From Streptomyces sp. NBC_00286 (GTDB lineage Bacteria; Actinomycetota; Actinomycetes; Streptomycetales; Streptomycetaceae), in NCBI RefSeq assembly GCF_036173125.1, contig NZ_CP108054.1:434001-498000 (forward strand): a stretch of 64,000 nucleotides of DNA, given 5' to 3'. This document shows positions 45,703-55,671 of this stretch, piece after piece. Below the pieces are notes generated by a model that saw only the letters and a program-made list of their open reading frames with translations, did no database searches and had not been told where the DNA came from. Positions within the stretch are counted from its first letter, which is position 1. Each line of letters begins with the position of its first letter. A program made the translations under genes and the position numbers.

Positions 45703-45729
45703 TTATCCACAATGGCCGTGTTGTCCACG
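45703..45729 (+). other. Pair of DnaA boxes
   Basis: TTATCCACA (45703-45711) is a full consensus DnaA box, and TTGTCCACG (45721-45729) differs by one base from the Streptomyces form TTGTCCACA. They have the same orientation, 18 bases apart. A weaker TTGTCCATG follows at 45813-45821. All lie in the 415-base gap after xylR. Confidence 0.5.
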
Positions 45730-45859
45730 GATCTGACGGGACCACTTCCTCCTCAACCGGCAAGCGCCGTACCGTAATTCACGCGAGGCGCCGCTGTCAG
45801 AGCGACGCAGACTTGTCCATGGACCGCGTGTCCAAGGACCCGGGGGAACGGGGATTCAC

Positions 45860-46009
45860 ATGTCAGGAGTAGTGCTGCCGCTGTGCCGGAACGGGTCGGA
45901 GGCGGGCGGGTTTCCGTGCGTGGCCAAGCTCCGCAGGGAGTGGCTGTCAGCACGCGAGATATCTCGCGTGCTGCACGCTCGGCTGCGAGAAGCGACTCAC
46001 CACCACTGA
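45860..46009 (+). CDS. Possible small ORF (49 codons), unknown
   Basis: ATG 45860 opens a 49-residue reading frame, MSGVVLPLCRNGSEAGGFPC..., ending EATHHH. A purine-rich stretch (GGGGAACGGGGA) lies just upstream. The second half is arginine-rich and helical (KLRREWLSAREISRVLHARL), reminiscent of a small DNA-binding peptide. The 26-bp palindrome at 45948-45973 lies inside it, which argues either for a regulatory peptide or against coding. Support is weak. Confidence 0.3.
   Translation: MSGVVLPLCRNGSEAGGFPCVAKLRREWLSAREISRVLHARLREATHHH
45948..45973. promoter_or_regulatory. 26-bp perfect palindrome upstream of the amidase gene
   Basis: CAGCACGCGAGAT followed directly by its complement gives a 26-bp palindrome without a central gap, 58 bases before the amidase TTG start. 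As RNA it would need a few loop bases, so a protein-binding site is more likely than a terminator. Confidence 0.6.
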
Positions 46010-46030
46010 TCACCGAAAGGCAGTTCCTCC

Positions 46031-46642
46031 TTGAACCGTGCCGGCTTCTGGCCCACATCACTTCCCAGCAGGCGACGCGTCCTGCAGACAGCCGCCCTCG
46101 CCACACTCTCCACCGCGTTACTGCCCAGTCCACGGGCGGGCGCCCGGACTCCGGCGTTCGACTACGCGCCCGCCGAATGGGTTCCGGCGAGCCCCTCCAA
46201 CTACACGGCCTCCGACCGTCCGAAAAGCCACCCCATCGACTTCGTGATCATTCATGTGGCGCAGGCGAGCTACGCGACCACTCTGCGCATCTTCCAGAAC
46301 CGGGAGAAGAACGTGTCCGCGCACTACGTCGTGCGATCGGCCGACGGCCGTGTCGCTCAGATAGTGCGGGAGCGCGACACCGCCTGGCACGCGGGCAACT
46401 GGGACTACAACACACGCAGCATCGGTATCGAGCACGAAGGCTGGGTGGACAAGCCCGGATACTTCACCGACCGGATGTACGAGGAGTCGGCGAGATTGAC
46501 CGCGGCGATCTGCACCAAGTACGGCATCCCCAAAGACCGCTCCCACATCCTCGCGCATTATGAAGTGCCGGGCTCGGACCACACCGATCCGGGGCCGCAC
46601 TGGGACTGGGCACGCTATATAAGGCTGGTCAACTCCGCCTGA
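46031..46642 (+). CDS. Tat-exported N-acetylmuramoyl-L-alanine amidase (Amidase_2)
   Basis: A 203-residue cell-wall hydrolase. A twin-arginine signal (SLPSRRRVLQTAALATLSTALL, about 10-31) targets it for export. The catalytic domain has the zinc ligands of the Amidase_2/PGRP fold: the histidine in FVIIHVAQAS (about 75), the histidine in RSIGIEHEGWV or nearby AWHAGNWDYN, and the C-terminal DHTDPGPHWDW. It cuts the lactyl-peptide bond of peptidoglycan. The start is TTG 46031, the only one that retains the full Tat signal. A 26-bp palindrome lies upstream. Confidence 0.88.
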   Translation: MNRAGFWPTSLPSRRRVLQTAALATLSTALLPSPRAGARTPAFDYAPAEWVPASPSNYTASDRPKSHPIDFVIIHVAQASYATTLRIFQNREKNVSAHYVVRSADGRVAQIVRERDTAWHAGNWDYNTRSIGIEHEGWVDKPGYFTDRMYEESARLTAAICTKYGIPKDRSHILAHYEVPGSDHTDPGPHWDWARYIRLVNSA

Positions 46643-46761
46643 GGGACGGGCCGTTCAGGTGCGGAAGTCAGTGGGCAAGGCAGCGGGCCTGGGGTGCGCC
46701 CGTACCGAGTCCCGTACGAGCCTGGTCGTGGCGCTTGTCCGCGCTCGTCACCAGAGTGACG

Positions 46762-48066
46762 ATGTCCCCAGCCGCATCGCCTTCCGGGGAGGCCGAGTTG
46801 TCCGATCCATGGGTGGCCTTGGAGCCGGGGTCCGATCCCGTCGAGAGGGTGCGAGTGCTGCGCCGCGCCCATGAGACGTTCACCGAGGCGGGCACGGTGC
46901 CGCTGCCGGTGCGTTCCGTGGTGGCCGACTCGTGGCGTCGCTCGGCGCGGGCCGGTGTGGGACCGGACGGCACCGCCTTGGTGGAGCTCACGGACGGCGA
47001 CCTGGGCTCCTACCGTGCGGAGCACCCGCTGGCCAGGGTCATGCCGCTGTTCCGTGAACTCATGGGCACGTTCGCCTCGGACGGCGAGCATCTCCTGGCG
47101 GTGTGCGACGCGCAGGGCAGGCTGCTGTGGGTCGAGGGCCACGCGGGGACCCGCCAGAAGGCGGACGGCATGAACTTCGTGCCGGGTGCGCGCTGGGCGG
47201 AGTCGGCGGTCGGTACGAATGCTCCGGGTACGGCGGTCGCTCTCGACCGGCCGGTGCAGGTCTTCGCGGCCGAGCACTTCATCCGGCGTGTGCAGCCGTG
47301 GACGTGCGCGGCGGCTCCCGTGCACGATCCGCGCACGGGACGGCTGTTGGGCGCGGTCGATATCACCGGTGGGGACGGGCTCGCGCATCCGCACAGCCTG
47401 GGTTTCGTGCAGGCCGTGGCGCGGGCCGCGGAGTCCCAGCTGGCGCTGCTGGCACCGGCTCCGGCCACCACCGCCGCACTCGAGCTGACCGCACTGGGCC
47501 GTGATGAGGCGCTGCTCATGGCGGGTGGCCGCAGACTGCGCCTGAGCCGCAGGCACAGCGAGATCGTGGTGCTCCTGTCCCGGCACCCAGAGGGGCTGAC
47601 CGGCGATGAGTTGCTGTGCGCGCTGTACGAGGACGAGTCGGTGACGCCGGTGACTTTGCGTGCGGAGCTGGCCCGATTGCGGCGGCTCCTCGGCGCGGGG
47701 CTGCTCGGTTCACGGCCGTACCGGCTGGCGGTTCCGGTGGAGTCGGACATCGCGGTCGTCGAGCGGGGGCTCAGTACTGGGGCGGTCACGGCGGCGGCGA
47801 GGGCGTACGCGGGCCCGCTGCTGCCCGGTTCGCAGGCCCCGGATGTGGTGCGGCTGCGTCGGAGGCTCGCTGACGGGTTGCGCGCGGCGCTCGTTGCCCG
47901 TCGCGATCCGGACCTGCTGGCGGACTGGGCGCACGCTCCCTGGGGCGAGGACGATCTCGACGTATGGCGGACGCTCGCCGCGATACGCCCGACGGCGCCC
48001 GTACGGGCTCGCCTGAAGGAACTGGAGGCCGAGCAGTCGGCGCCGCGTGGGTGGACCGGACGCTGA
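46762..48066 (+). CDS. GAF-domain transcriptional regulator (AcoR-like, no AAA+ domain)
   Basis: A 434-residue cytosolic regulator. The N-terminus ([36 protein letters not shown]) and the GAF domain (about 90-225, with LLWVEGHAG and [16 protein letters not shown]) match the sensor half of AcoR-type regulators. The sigma-54 AAA+ module is missing; in its place is a helix-turn-helix/winged region ([21 protein letters not shown], about 260-280). Actinobacteria lack sigma-54, so this domain swap is expected. It lies 172 bases upstream of an aldehyde dehydrogenase, its likely target. Start ATG 46762 is preferred; GTG 46756 and TTG 46735 are alternatives. Confidence 0.83.
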   Translation: MSPAASPSGEAELSDPWVALEPGSDPVERVRVLRRAHETFTEAGTVPLPVRSVVADSWRRSARAGVGPDGTALVELTDGDLGSYRAEHPLARVMPLFRELMGTFASDGEHLLAVCDAQGRLLWVEGHAGTRQKADGMNFVPGARWAESAVGTNAPGTAVALDRPVQVFAAEHFIRRVQPWTCAAAPVHDPRTGRLLGAVDITGGDGLAHPHSLGFVQAVARAAESQLALLAPAPATTAALELTALGRDEALLMAGGRRLRLSRRHSEIVVLLSRHPEGLTGDELLCALYEDESVTPVTLRAELARLRRLLGAGLLGSRPYRLAVPVESDIAVVERGLSTGAVTAAARAYAGPLLPGSQAPDVVRLRRRLADGLRAALVARRDPDLLADWAHAPWGEDDLDVWRTLAAIRPTAPVRARLKELEAEQSAPRGWTGR

Positions 48067-48238
48067 CGGCCCGCGCCCGCCGCCATGGCCTCGCCCGCCG
48101 CCATGGCCTCGCGTTTCGCCCCGGACCGCGCCCGCTCCCCCGCCGTACGCACGCAACGTACCTGCAACGTCTCCGCTCCTACCCTCGCCCCGAGAGCCGC
48201 CCAACGGCGGGCGGTCCTTCCCCGGGAGGCAGAACAGC

Positions 48239-49762
<1,524 letters not shown>

Positions 49763-49771
49763 ACACCGAGA

Positions 49772-49811
49772 AAGGGCGCCTGACCAGGGAAGGTGACCGT
49801 CAGGCGCCCTT
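49772..49811 (+). terminator. Hairpin after aldehyde dehydrogenase
   Basis: AAGGGCGCCTGAC (49772-49784) pairs perfectly with 49799-49811 over a 14-base loop, starting 10 bases past the stop codon; a short TTCT follows. Confidence 0.8.
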
Positions 49812-49939
49812 CTGGGCGCACTCCTGTGCCGCGAGTCGAAACGCGACCTCACTCCCGATCTGTGCGCAGGACTGGACCAATGCCGCGCGGTCCCCCATGA
49901 TGACGACGCCATGACAATGCATGCCTCAGGGTGGTGACC

Positions 49940-51877
49940 GTGCGCGGATCCTTCATCAGGGCCATGGCCACACTGGCCGCCGTATTCCTCATGGTGGCCC
50001 TGGCGCCCATCGCCGAGGCGGCAGTCGGGCGAGAGCCCGCCCCCGAGGCCGGTGCCCGACCCGAAATCGCCGCGATCGCGGCGGACTGGACGCCGCCGCT
50101 CAGCACGCGGGGTCGTTGGATCGTCGACGCGGACGGCGACCGCTTCAAGCTGCGGTCCGGCAACTGGCACGGAGCCAGCGGCACCTGGAACGGCTCGGGA
50201 AGCCCGGACGAGGACGCCGACCACCACGCGGGGGAGAACTCCGGCAGGATGCCGCTCGGCCTGGACCGTGCCCCCATGGCCGAGATCATCACCGGCTTCC
50301 AGGAGATCGGAATCAACAGCATCCGGCTGCCCTTCTCCAACGAGATGATCCACGACAGCCGTCCCGTCACGGACGATTCCGTGGCCGCCAATCCCTCCCT
50401 GCGCGGCAGGACCCCGCTCCAGGTGTACGACGCCGTGGTACGAGAACTCACCGCCGCCGGGCTCGCGGTGATCCTCAACAACCACACCAACACCACCCGC
50501 TGGTGCTGCGGAGTTGACGGCAACGAACGCTGGAACGCGAGCCAGTCCGCCCAGACCTGGGAGAACGACTGGCTCTTCATGGCCCGCCGCTACCGGGACA
50601 ACCAGCGCGTCGTCGGCGCCGACCTCTACAACGAGGTGCGCCGCAATGTCTGGGACGACCCCAACTGGGGGCTCGGTGACCACCACGACTGGTTCGCCGC
50701 CTCGCAGCGCGTCGGTGACCGCATCCTGACGGAGGCCGACCCCGACCTCCTGATCATCGTCGAGGGCATCAACTGGACCGGCATCCCCGTCGACGGACTC
50801 CCCCACGAACGCCCCACCCTGGAGCCCGTACGCCGCCTCTCGCACACGCTTGTCGACTCCGACAAGCTCGTGTACTCCGCCCACTTCTACGACTACACAG
50901 GCCCGAACCACAGCGGCGCCACCGGAACCGGCGAGACCAGCGACCCCCGCTACCGCGACCTGGCCCCCGCCGAACTGATCAAGGTGCTGAACCGCCAGGC
51001 CTTCTTCGTGACAGCGGAGACGGACCGGCACTTCACCGCGCCCGTCTGGATCAGCGAGTTCGGCATCGGAGGCCGTGACGAGACCGGCCAGAAGCAGCGC
51101 GCCTGGTTCGAGAACTTCGTCGACCATCTGATCCGCACCGACGCCGACTTCGCGTACTGGCCGCTCGTCGGCTGGCACGAGGACCGCAAGGGCAACGGCT
51201 GGGCCCTTCTGCACTGGGACACCGAGGGCCGCCGCATGGGCCTCTACGACGGCGACGACTGGCGGGCCGCCGCCTGGACCCGGCTCATCCAGGCCCAGGG
51301 CCGCACCGGCCCGGTGGAGCCCGTGGCGGACTGGTCGATGCTCAGCCCCGATCACCGCGACTTCGTCCAGTCGCGACGGATACGGGCCCTGCCCGACTGG
51401 GACTCCGGTGCCCGCAAGGCTGTGTGCCCCGACGGACAGCGGCTGCTCGGCCTCAGCCACACCGGCAACCGGGGCCTGTGCTCGGACGTGTCCACCGGCC
51501 CCCTGTGGGACCCGGCCGGCGGGCATGCGGTGGTCGTCGACGACCGGTACGTCAGGCCGGGCCACGACTGGGCGTCCGGATACACCAAACTCCAGTGCGC
51601 CGACGGCCACTTCCTGACCGGCTACAGCGTTCGCGGCTCCGCCGTCTCCGCCGCCCTGTGCGCGGCCGCTCCGGCCGGCGGGCTCGGCACGGGCGGCCGT
51701 ACGGTCTGGTTCGACCGGGGCGACAACAGGGGCTCGGCCGCCAAGGGCGGCGACTTCGCGCAGGGCCGCTACAAGGGCCAGTGCGCGGACGACGAGTACG
51801 CGGCCGGGATCGCGTACACGGGTCGGGTGGGCTCAGCACGGACTCCGGACGCGCTGTACTGCCGAAAACTGAGCTGA
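49940..51877 (+). CDS. Secreted GH5-type glycoside hydrolase with C-terminal three-repeat cysteine module
   Basis: A 645-residue secreted enzyme. Signal peptide to about residue 28. The catalytic domain (about 50-440) has the GH5 acid/base glutamate in DLYNEVRR (E232) and the nucleophile in WISEFGIGG (E373), so cellulase, mannanase or glucosidase activities are possible. The C-terminal 170 residues hold three repeats, each beginning Kxx-C-x-D (C496, C553, C615) and closing with a cysteine (C514, C574, C641). I do not recognise this module; a beta-trefoil-like carbohydrate-binding domain is plausible. GTG 49940 has AGGG at fair distance; GTG 49931 is the alternative. Confidence 0.87.
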   Translation: MRGSFIRAMATLAAVFLMVALAPIAEAAVGREPAPEAGARPEIAAIAADWTPPLSTRGRWIVDADGDRFKLRSGNWHGASGTWNGSGSPDEDADHHAGENSGRMPLGLDRAPMAEIITGFQEIGINSIRLPFSNEMIHDSRPVTDDSVAANPSLRGRTPLQVYDAVVRELTAAGLAVILNNHTNTTRWCCGVDGNERWNASQSAQTWENDWLFMARRYRDNQRVVGADLYNEVRRNVWDDPNWGLGDHHDWFAASQRVGDRILTEADPDLLIIVEGINWTGIPVDGLPHERPTLEPVRRLSHTLVDSDKLVYSAHFYDYTGPNHSGATGTGETSDPRYRDLAPAELIKVLNRQAFFVTAETDRHFTAPVWISEFGIGGRDETGQKQRAWFENFVDHLIRTDADFAYWPLVGWHEDRKGNGWALLHWDTEGRRMGLYDGDDWRAAAWTRLIQAQGRTGPVEPVADWSMLSPDHRDFVQSRRIRALPDWDSGARKAVCPDGQRLLGLSHTGNRGLCSDVSTGPLWDPAGGHAVVVDDRYVRPGHDWASGYTKLQCADGHFLTGYSVRGSAVSAALCAAAPAGGLGTGGRTVWFDRGDNRGSAAKGGDFAQGRYKGQCADDEYAAGIAYTGRVGSARTPDALYCRKLS

Positions 51878-51958
51878 CCGGCTGCGCCACCAGGGTCACC
51901 GTGCCGGGCTCCGCCGAGCGGTTCGGGGCGCCGCCGGGTACTACGGGCCCCGGTTGGC

Positions 51959-52813
51959 TCATCTCGTCCCGTACCCGCCGCCCGACAGGGTCCGCAGCGC
52001 CGAGGTCACGGTATCGGCCATCGCCCGACGCGCCGCGGTGAGGGCCGGGCGGGGGTCGACGACCGTGGGCGCCGCGGCAAGTGTGTCGCGGACCGCGCCG
52101 GTGAAGGCAGCATTCAGTGCCGTACCGATGTTGACCTTGATCATGCCGGCCGCCACCGCTTGCCGGAGCTCCGCGTCTGGCACGCCCGTCGCGCCGTGCA
52201 GAACCAGCGGCACGGGGACCGCCTCGGCGAGGCGGGTGATGAGGCCGTGGTCCAGCCGGGAGGTGCGTGTGGTCATCGCGTGGGAGCTGCCGACCGCGAC
52301 GGCGAGTGCGTCGACCCCGGTGGCGGACACGAAGTCGCGCGCCTGATCGGGGTCCGTACGTGCCGACGGGGCGTGCACTCCGTCCTTGCCGCCGATCTCG
52401 CCGAGTTCCGCCTCCACCCACAGGCCCTGGGCGTGTGCCCACCGCGCCGCGGCGCACGTGGCGGCGACGTTCTCGGCGTGCGGCAGCGCGGACGCGTCGA
52501 ACATGACGGATCCGAAGCCGCAGTCCGGGGCGCGGCGCAGCAGCGCTTCGTCCGTGACGTGGTCGAGGTGCAGCGCCACGGGGACAGAGGCCTCCTCGGC
52601 GAGCGCGGCGGTGGCGCGGGCTATCGGGGCGAGCCGGTTGCCGTGGAACCGCACGGCGTTCTCGCTGATCTGGCAGATGACCGGGCAGCCCGCGGCTTCC
52701 GCCCCGGTGACCACGGCCTCGGCGTGCTCCAGGGTGATCACGTTGAACGCGCCGACGGCCCCTCTGCCGCGGAACGCGGAGCTCATCACGTCGGCGGTGG
52801 GAGTCAGCGGCAC
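51959..52813 (-). CDS. Class II ketose-bisphosphate aldolase (KbaY/GatY-like)
   Basis: A 284-residue class II aldolase of usual family length. Zinc ligands are in HLDHVTD (about 82-88) and LVLHGATGVPD (about 206-216), with GAFNVITLEHAEAV at the start and EAELGEIGGKDG near 134-145, closest to tagatose-1,6-bisphosphate aldolases. It would split tagatose or fructose bisphosphate into dihydroxyacetone phosphate and glyceraldehyde 3-phosphate. It is divergent from a DeoR-family regulator and near a SIS protein, the genes found in galactosamine utilisation. Start GTG 52813. Confidence 0.88.
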   Translation of the reverse strand: MPLTPTADVMSSAFRGRGAVGAFNVITLEHAEAVVTGAEAAGCPVICQISENAVRFHGNRLAPIARATAALAEEASVPVALHLDHVTDEALLRRAPDCGFGSVMFDASALPHAENVAATCAAARWAHAQGLWVEAELGEIGGKDGVHAPSARTDPDQARDFVSATGVDALAVAVGSSHAMTTRTSRLDHGLITRLAEAVPVPLVLHGATGVPDAELRQAVAAGMIKVNIGTALNAAFTGAVRDTLAAAPTVVDPRPALTAARRAMADTVTSALRTLSGGGYGTR

Positions 52814-52881
52814 CGACGGCCTCCTATCGCGGCGTGCGAGGGCCGCGACAGCGGCAAGGGCTTACGGGAGGTGCAGGGTTT

Positions 52882-52918
52882 TGCTCGTTTGGCGACCATA
52901 AAACACCCAATCAAGCGT
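52882..52918. promoter_or_regulatory. Candidate DeoR-family operators, aldolase/regulator divergon
   Basis: TGCTCGTTTG (52882-52891) and, on the other strand, CGCTTGATTG (52918-52909) match a decamer TGCTYGWTTR that recurs in tandem in the importer/SIS promoter region at 57 kb. AATCA...TGATT (52909-52925) is an extra dyad. The sites lie between the divergent aldolase and regulator genes. Confidence 0.55.
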
Positions 52919-52977
52919 TGTGATTCCATGGAGGTGCGCACATCGTGGCGCACACCATCGACAGGGAGTTGTGAGAC

Positions 52978-53766
52978 ATGGCGGGACCGCAGGCCCGGTG
53001 GAGCGCGCTGCTGGAGATGCTGACGCGCGACGGGCGGATCGAAGTCGAGGCGGCTGCCGAGGAGTTGGGGGTCTCCGCCGCGACGATCAGGCGAGACCTC
53101 GACGAGCTGGCCCGCCAGCAGATGGTCACCCGCACGCACGGCGGCGCCTCGCTCAACGCCATCGCCTACGACCTGCCGCTGCGCTACAAGGCCGCGCGCA
53201 ACGCTCCGGAGAAGGAGCGGATCGCGCACGCGGCCGCCGAGCTGGTGAAGGCCGGCGCCGTGGTGGGGTTGAACGGCGGCACCACGACCACCGAGGTGGC
53301 GCGGGCACTGGCCACCCGCGCCGACCTGAGTTCCGGCGGCGCGGAGACGGCGGTCACCGTGGTGACCAACGCCCTGAACATCGCCAACGAGCTGGTCGTG
53401 CGGCGCCACGTCAAGCTCGTAGTGACCGGCGGAGTGGCCCGGCCGGCGTCCTATGAGTTGATCGGGCCGCTGGCCACCGAACTGCTCGCGGAAATCGCGC
53501 TGGACCAGGTCTTCATCGGGGTGGATGCCATCGATGTGGCCCACGGGGCGACGGCCCACCACGAGGGCGAGGCCAGCATCAACCGGGCGCTGGCCCGCCG
53601 CGCGCAGCAGGTCATCGCGGTCGCCGACTCCTCCAAGCTGGGCCAGCGGGCCTTCGCCCGCATCTGCCCGGTGGAGGAGATCGACGTCCTGGTGACCGAC
53701 AAGGCCGCCTCGGACGAGCTGACCAAGTCGTTCGTGGCGGCCGGTGTGGAGGTCGTCCGCGCCTGA
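52978..53766 (+). CDS. DeoR-family transcriptional regulator (AgaR-like)
   Basis: A 262-residue DeoR regulator. The winged helix covers residues about 8-58 (RIEVEAAAEELGVSAATIRRDLDEL, then VTRTHGGA). The effector domain carries GLNGGTTTTEVARAL, the family's phosphosugar-binding loop, and FIGVDAIDVAHGATAHHEGEASINRAL. In E. coli AgaR this fold senses amino-sugar phosphates. Its position beside the aldolase, importer, SIS protein and glycosidases makes it the likely local repressor. GGGAG precedes the ATG. It converges with the permease gene, 50 bases apart. Confidence 0.9.
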   Translation: MAGPQARWSALLEMLTRDGRIEVEAAAEELGVSAATIRRDLDELARQQMVTRTHGGASLNAIAYDLPLRYKAARNAPEKERIAHAAAELVKAGAVVGLNGGTTTTEVARALATRADLSSGGAETAVTVVTNALNIANELVVRRHVKLVVTGGVARPASYELIGPLATELLAEIALDQVFIGVDAIDVAHGATAHHEGEASINRALARRAQQVIAVADSSKLGQRAFARICPVEEIDVLVTDKAASDELTKSFVAAGVEVVRA

Positions 53767-53816
53767 CACCGCACGCCGCTCCCGTGCCGGCTCCGGCCGC
53801 GACGCGCATCCCGTCG

Positions 53817-54704
53817 TCATCCGCGGACGCCGCCCGCGGTCAGGCCGGAGACGAGGTGGCGCTCCACGAAGACGAACAGCACCACCACGGGCACGATCGA
53901 GACGAGCGAAGTGGCGAACAGGTACTGCCACTGCTCGTGGTACGAGGTGACGAAGCCGGGAATCGCCTTGGTCAGGGTCATCCGGTTGCTGGACGAGGTG
54001 ATGGTGAGCGCCACCACGTACTCGTTCCACGCGGCGATGAAGGTGTAGACGAGCGCGGTCACCACACCGGGCATCGCGAGCGGCAGTACGACACGGGTGA
54101 GGGCGCCGAACCGCCCGGTGCCGTCGAGCCAGGCCGCCTCCTCCAGTTCCCGGGGGATGCTGGCGAAGTACGCGTTGAGGATCCACACGCAGAACGGCAG
54201 GTTGAACGCGGCGTTCACCAGGATGAGGCCCTCGGCGGTGTCGGTCAGGTCGAGGCTGACCATCTCCCGGTAGATGCCGACCAGCAGTGCGGTCGGCGCG
54301 AACATCTGGGTGACGAGTACGAGCAGCAGGAAGGCGCCGCGCCCGCGGAAGCGGTGCCGGGCTGTGTAGTACGCGGCGGGCATCCCGACGGCCAGGGCGA
54401 GCAGCGTCGCCGCCCCGGCGACGTACAGCGAGAAGACCAGCGCGTCCGCGACGCGCGGGTCGGTGAGCGACCAGATGTGCGTGAAGTTCGACCACTCCCA
54501 TCGGGAGGGCAGATAGGACGGCGGGGACTTCATCAGTTCGGGCGTCGGTTTGAGCGCCGTCAGCAGCATTTCCGCGTAGGGCGCGAGAAACGCCAGTGCC
54601 ACCAGCCATCCGACGGCGGTGAGCAGGACGGTGCGCAGTTTCATCGGTCTTGGCCGCCTCCTGCGCGGCGCTGCTTTGCGGGGGATGCCGGCGGTCCTGC
54701 TCAC
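53817..54704 (-). CDS. Carbohydrate ABC transporter permease (MalG-like)
   Basis: A 295-residue sugar permease with six hydrophobic segments and the EAA loop ELEEAAWLDGTGRFGALTRV (about 186-205). The start GTG 54704 overlaps the preceding permease stop by four bases (GTGA) and has GAGG seven bases upstream. An internal ATG at 54644 is possible but its ribosome site is too distant. Third gene of the leftward importer operon; no ATPase gene is linked. Confidence 0.91.
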   Translation of the reverse strand: MSRTAGIPRKAAPRRRRPRPMKLRTVLLTAVGWLVALAFLAPYAEMLLTALKPTPELMKSPPSYLPSRWEWSNFTHIWSLTDPRVADALVFSLYVAGAATLLALAVGMPAAYYTARHRFRGRGAFLLLVLVTQMFAPTALLVGIYREMVSLDLTDTAEGLILVNAAFNLPFCVWILNAYFASIPRELEEAAWLDGTGRFGALTRVVLPLAMPGVVTALVYTFIAAWNEYVVALTITSSSNRMTLTKAIPGFVTSYHEQWQYLFATSLVSIVPVVVLFVFVERHLVSGLTAGGVRG

Positions 54705-55666
54705 GTGGTGTCCTCTTGTCGGCGGACGACGCGCAGATAGACCAGCACCACAGCCAGGATCAGCCCGAAATTGACGACGGCCATGGCGGCCGACTCCCCC
54801 ACCGACTGGTTGTCGAAGGCGAGTTTGTACAGGTAGGTGGTGGTCGTGTCGGTGGCGAACCCGGGGCCGCCGCGCGTCATGGCCCAGATGATGGGGAACG
54901 AGTTGAACACGTTGATGATGTTGATGATCGCGGCGACCACCAGTGAGGGCCGCAGCAGCGGCAGGGTGATGCCCAGGTAACCGCGGACCGGGCCGGCGCC
55001 GTCCACCCGCGCCGCCTCGTACACCTCGGCGGGGATGCTCTGCAGACCGGCCAGCAGGACGAACGAGGTGAACGGCAGCGAGACGAACACCGCCACGCCC
55101 ATCATCGCGGCGAGGGCCAGTCCCGGATTGGCCAGCCAGTTGACGGGCGCGTCCAGCACACCGAGGTCCATGAGCAGCCGGTTGACCACGCCGTAGAAGT
55201 TGTTGAGCATCCAGCGCCAGATGAGCGCCGTCATCAGCACGGACGAGGCCCAGGGCACGATCAGCGCCCACCGCACCAGCCTGCGCCCGGGGAAGCGGGA
55301 GTTCAGCAGCCCGGCCAGGCCGAGAGAGAGCATGAGCGTGACGGTGACGACTCCGACGACCCACACGAGGGTGCGCAGCAGTACTCCGGGCAGGTCGCCC
55401 TCGGCGAACAGGTCGGTGTAGTTGCGGACGCCGGCGAACCCCTGGGACTGTCCGGTGGAGCTCACCCGTGTCAGGGACGTACGGATCATCTCGATGACCG
55501 GCCAGACGACCATGGTCAGGATGAGGAGGGCCGCGGGACCGAGCCACAACACGGGCTCCAGCGCGCGCCAAGTCCTGCGACGGCGGCGCGGCGAGGGTGG
55601 CGTCGGCGCCACCGGGGCCGGGTGTTCGGCCCCGGTGGCGCTCACAGTGACATCGTGTACGGCCAC
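54701..55666 (-). CDS. Carbohydrate ABC transporter permease (MalF-like)
   Basis: A 321-residue permease. A 35-residue P/R-rich leader precedes the first helix (VLWLGPAALLILTMVVWPVI). Six helices follow, with the EAA loop VYEAARVDGAGPVRGYLGI (about 218-236). GTG 55666 lies five bases after the binding-protein stop. It pairs with the permease at 53817-54704. Confidence 0.91.
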   Translation of the reverse strand: MAVHDVTVSATGAEHPAPVAPTPPSPRRRRRTWRALEPVLWLGPAALLILTMVVWPVIEMIRTSLTRVSSTGQSQGFAGVRNYTDLFAEGDLPGVLLRTLVWVVGVVTVTLMLSLGLAGLLNSRFPGRRLVRWALIVPWASSVLMTALIWRWMLNNFYGVVNRLLMDLGVLDAPVNWLANPGLALAAMMGVAVFVSLPFTSFVLLAGLQSIPAEVYEAARVDGAGPVRGYLGITLPLLRPSLVVAAIINIINVFNSFPIIWAMTRGGPGFATDTTTTYLYKLAFDNQSVGESAAMAVVNFGLILAVVLVYLRVVRRQEDTT

Positions 55667-55671
55667 CGAGG

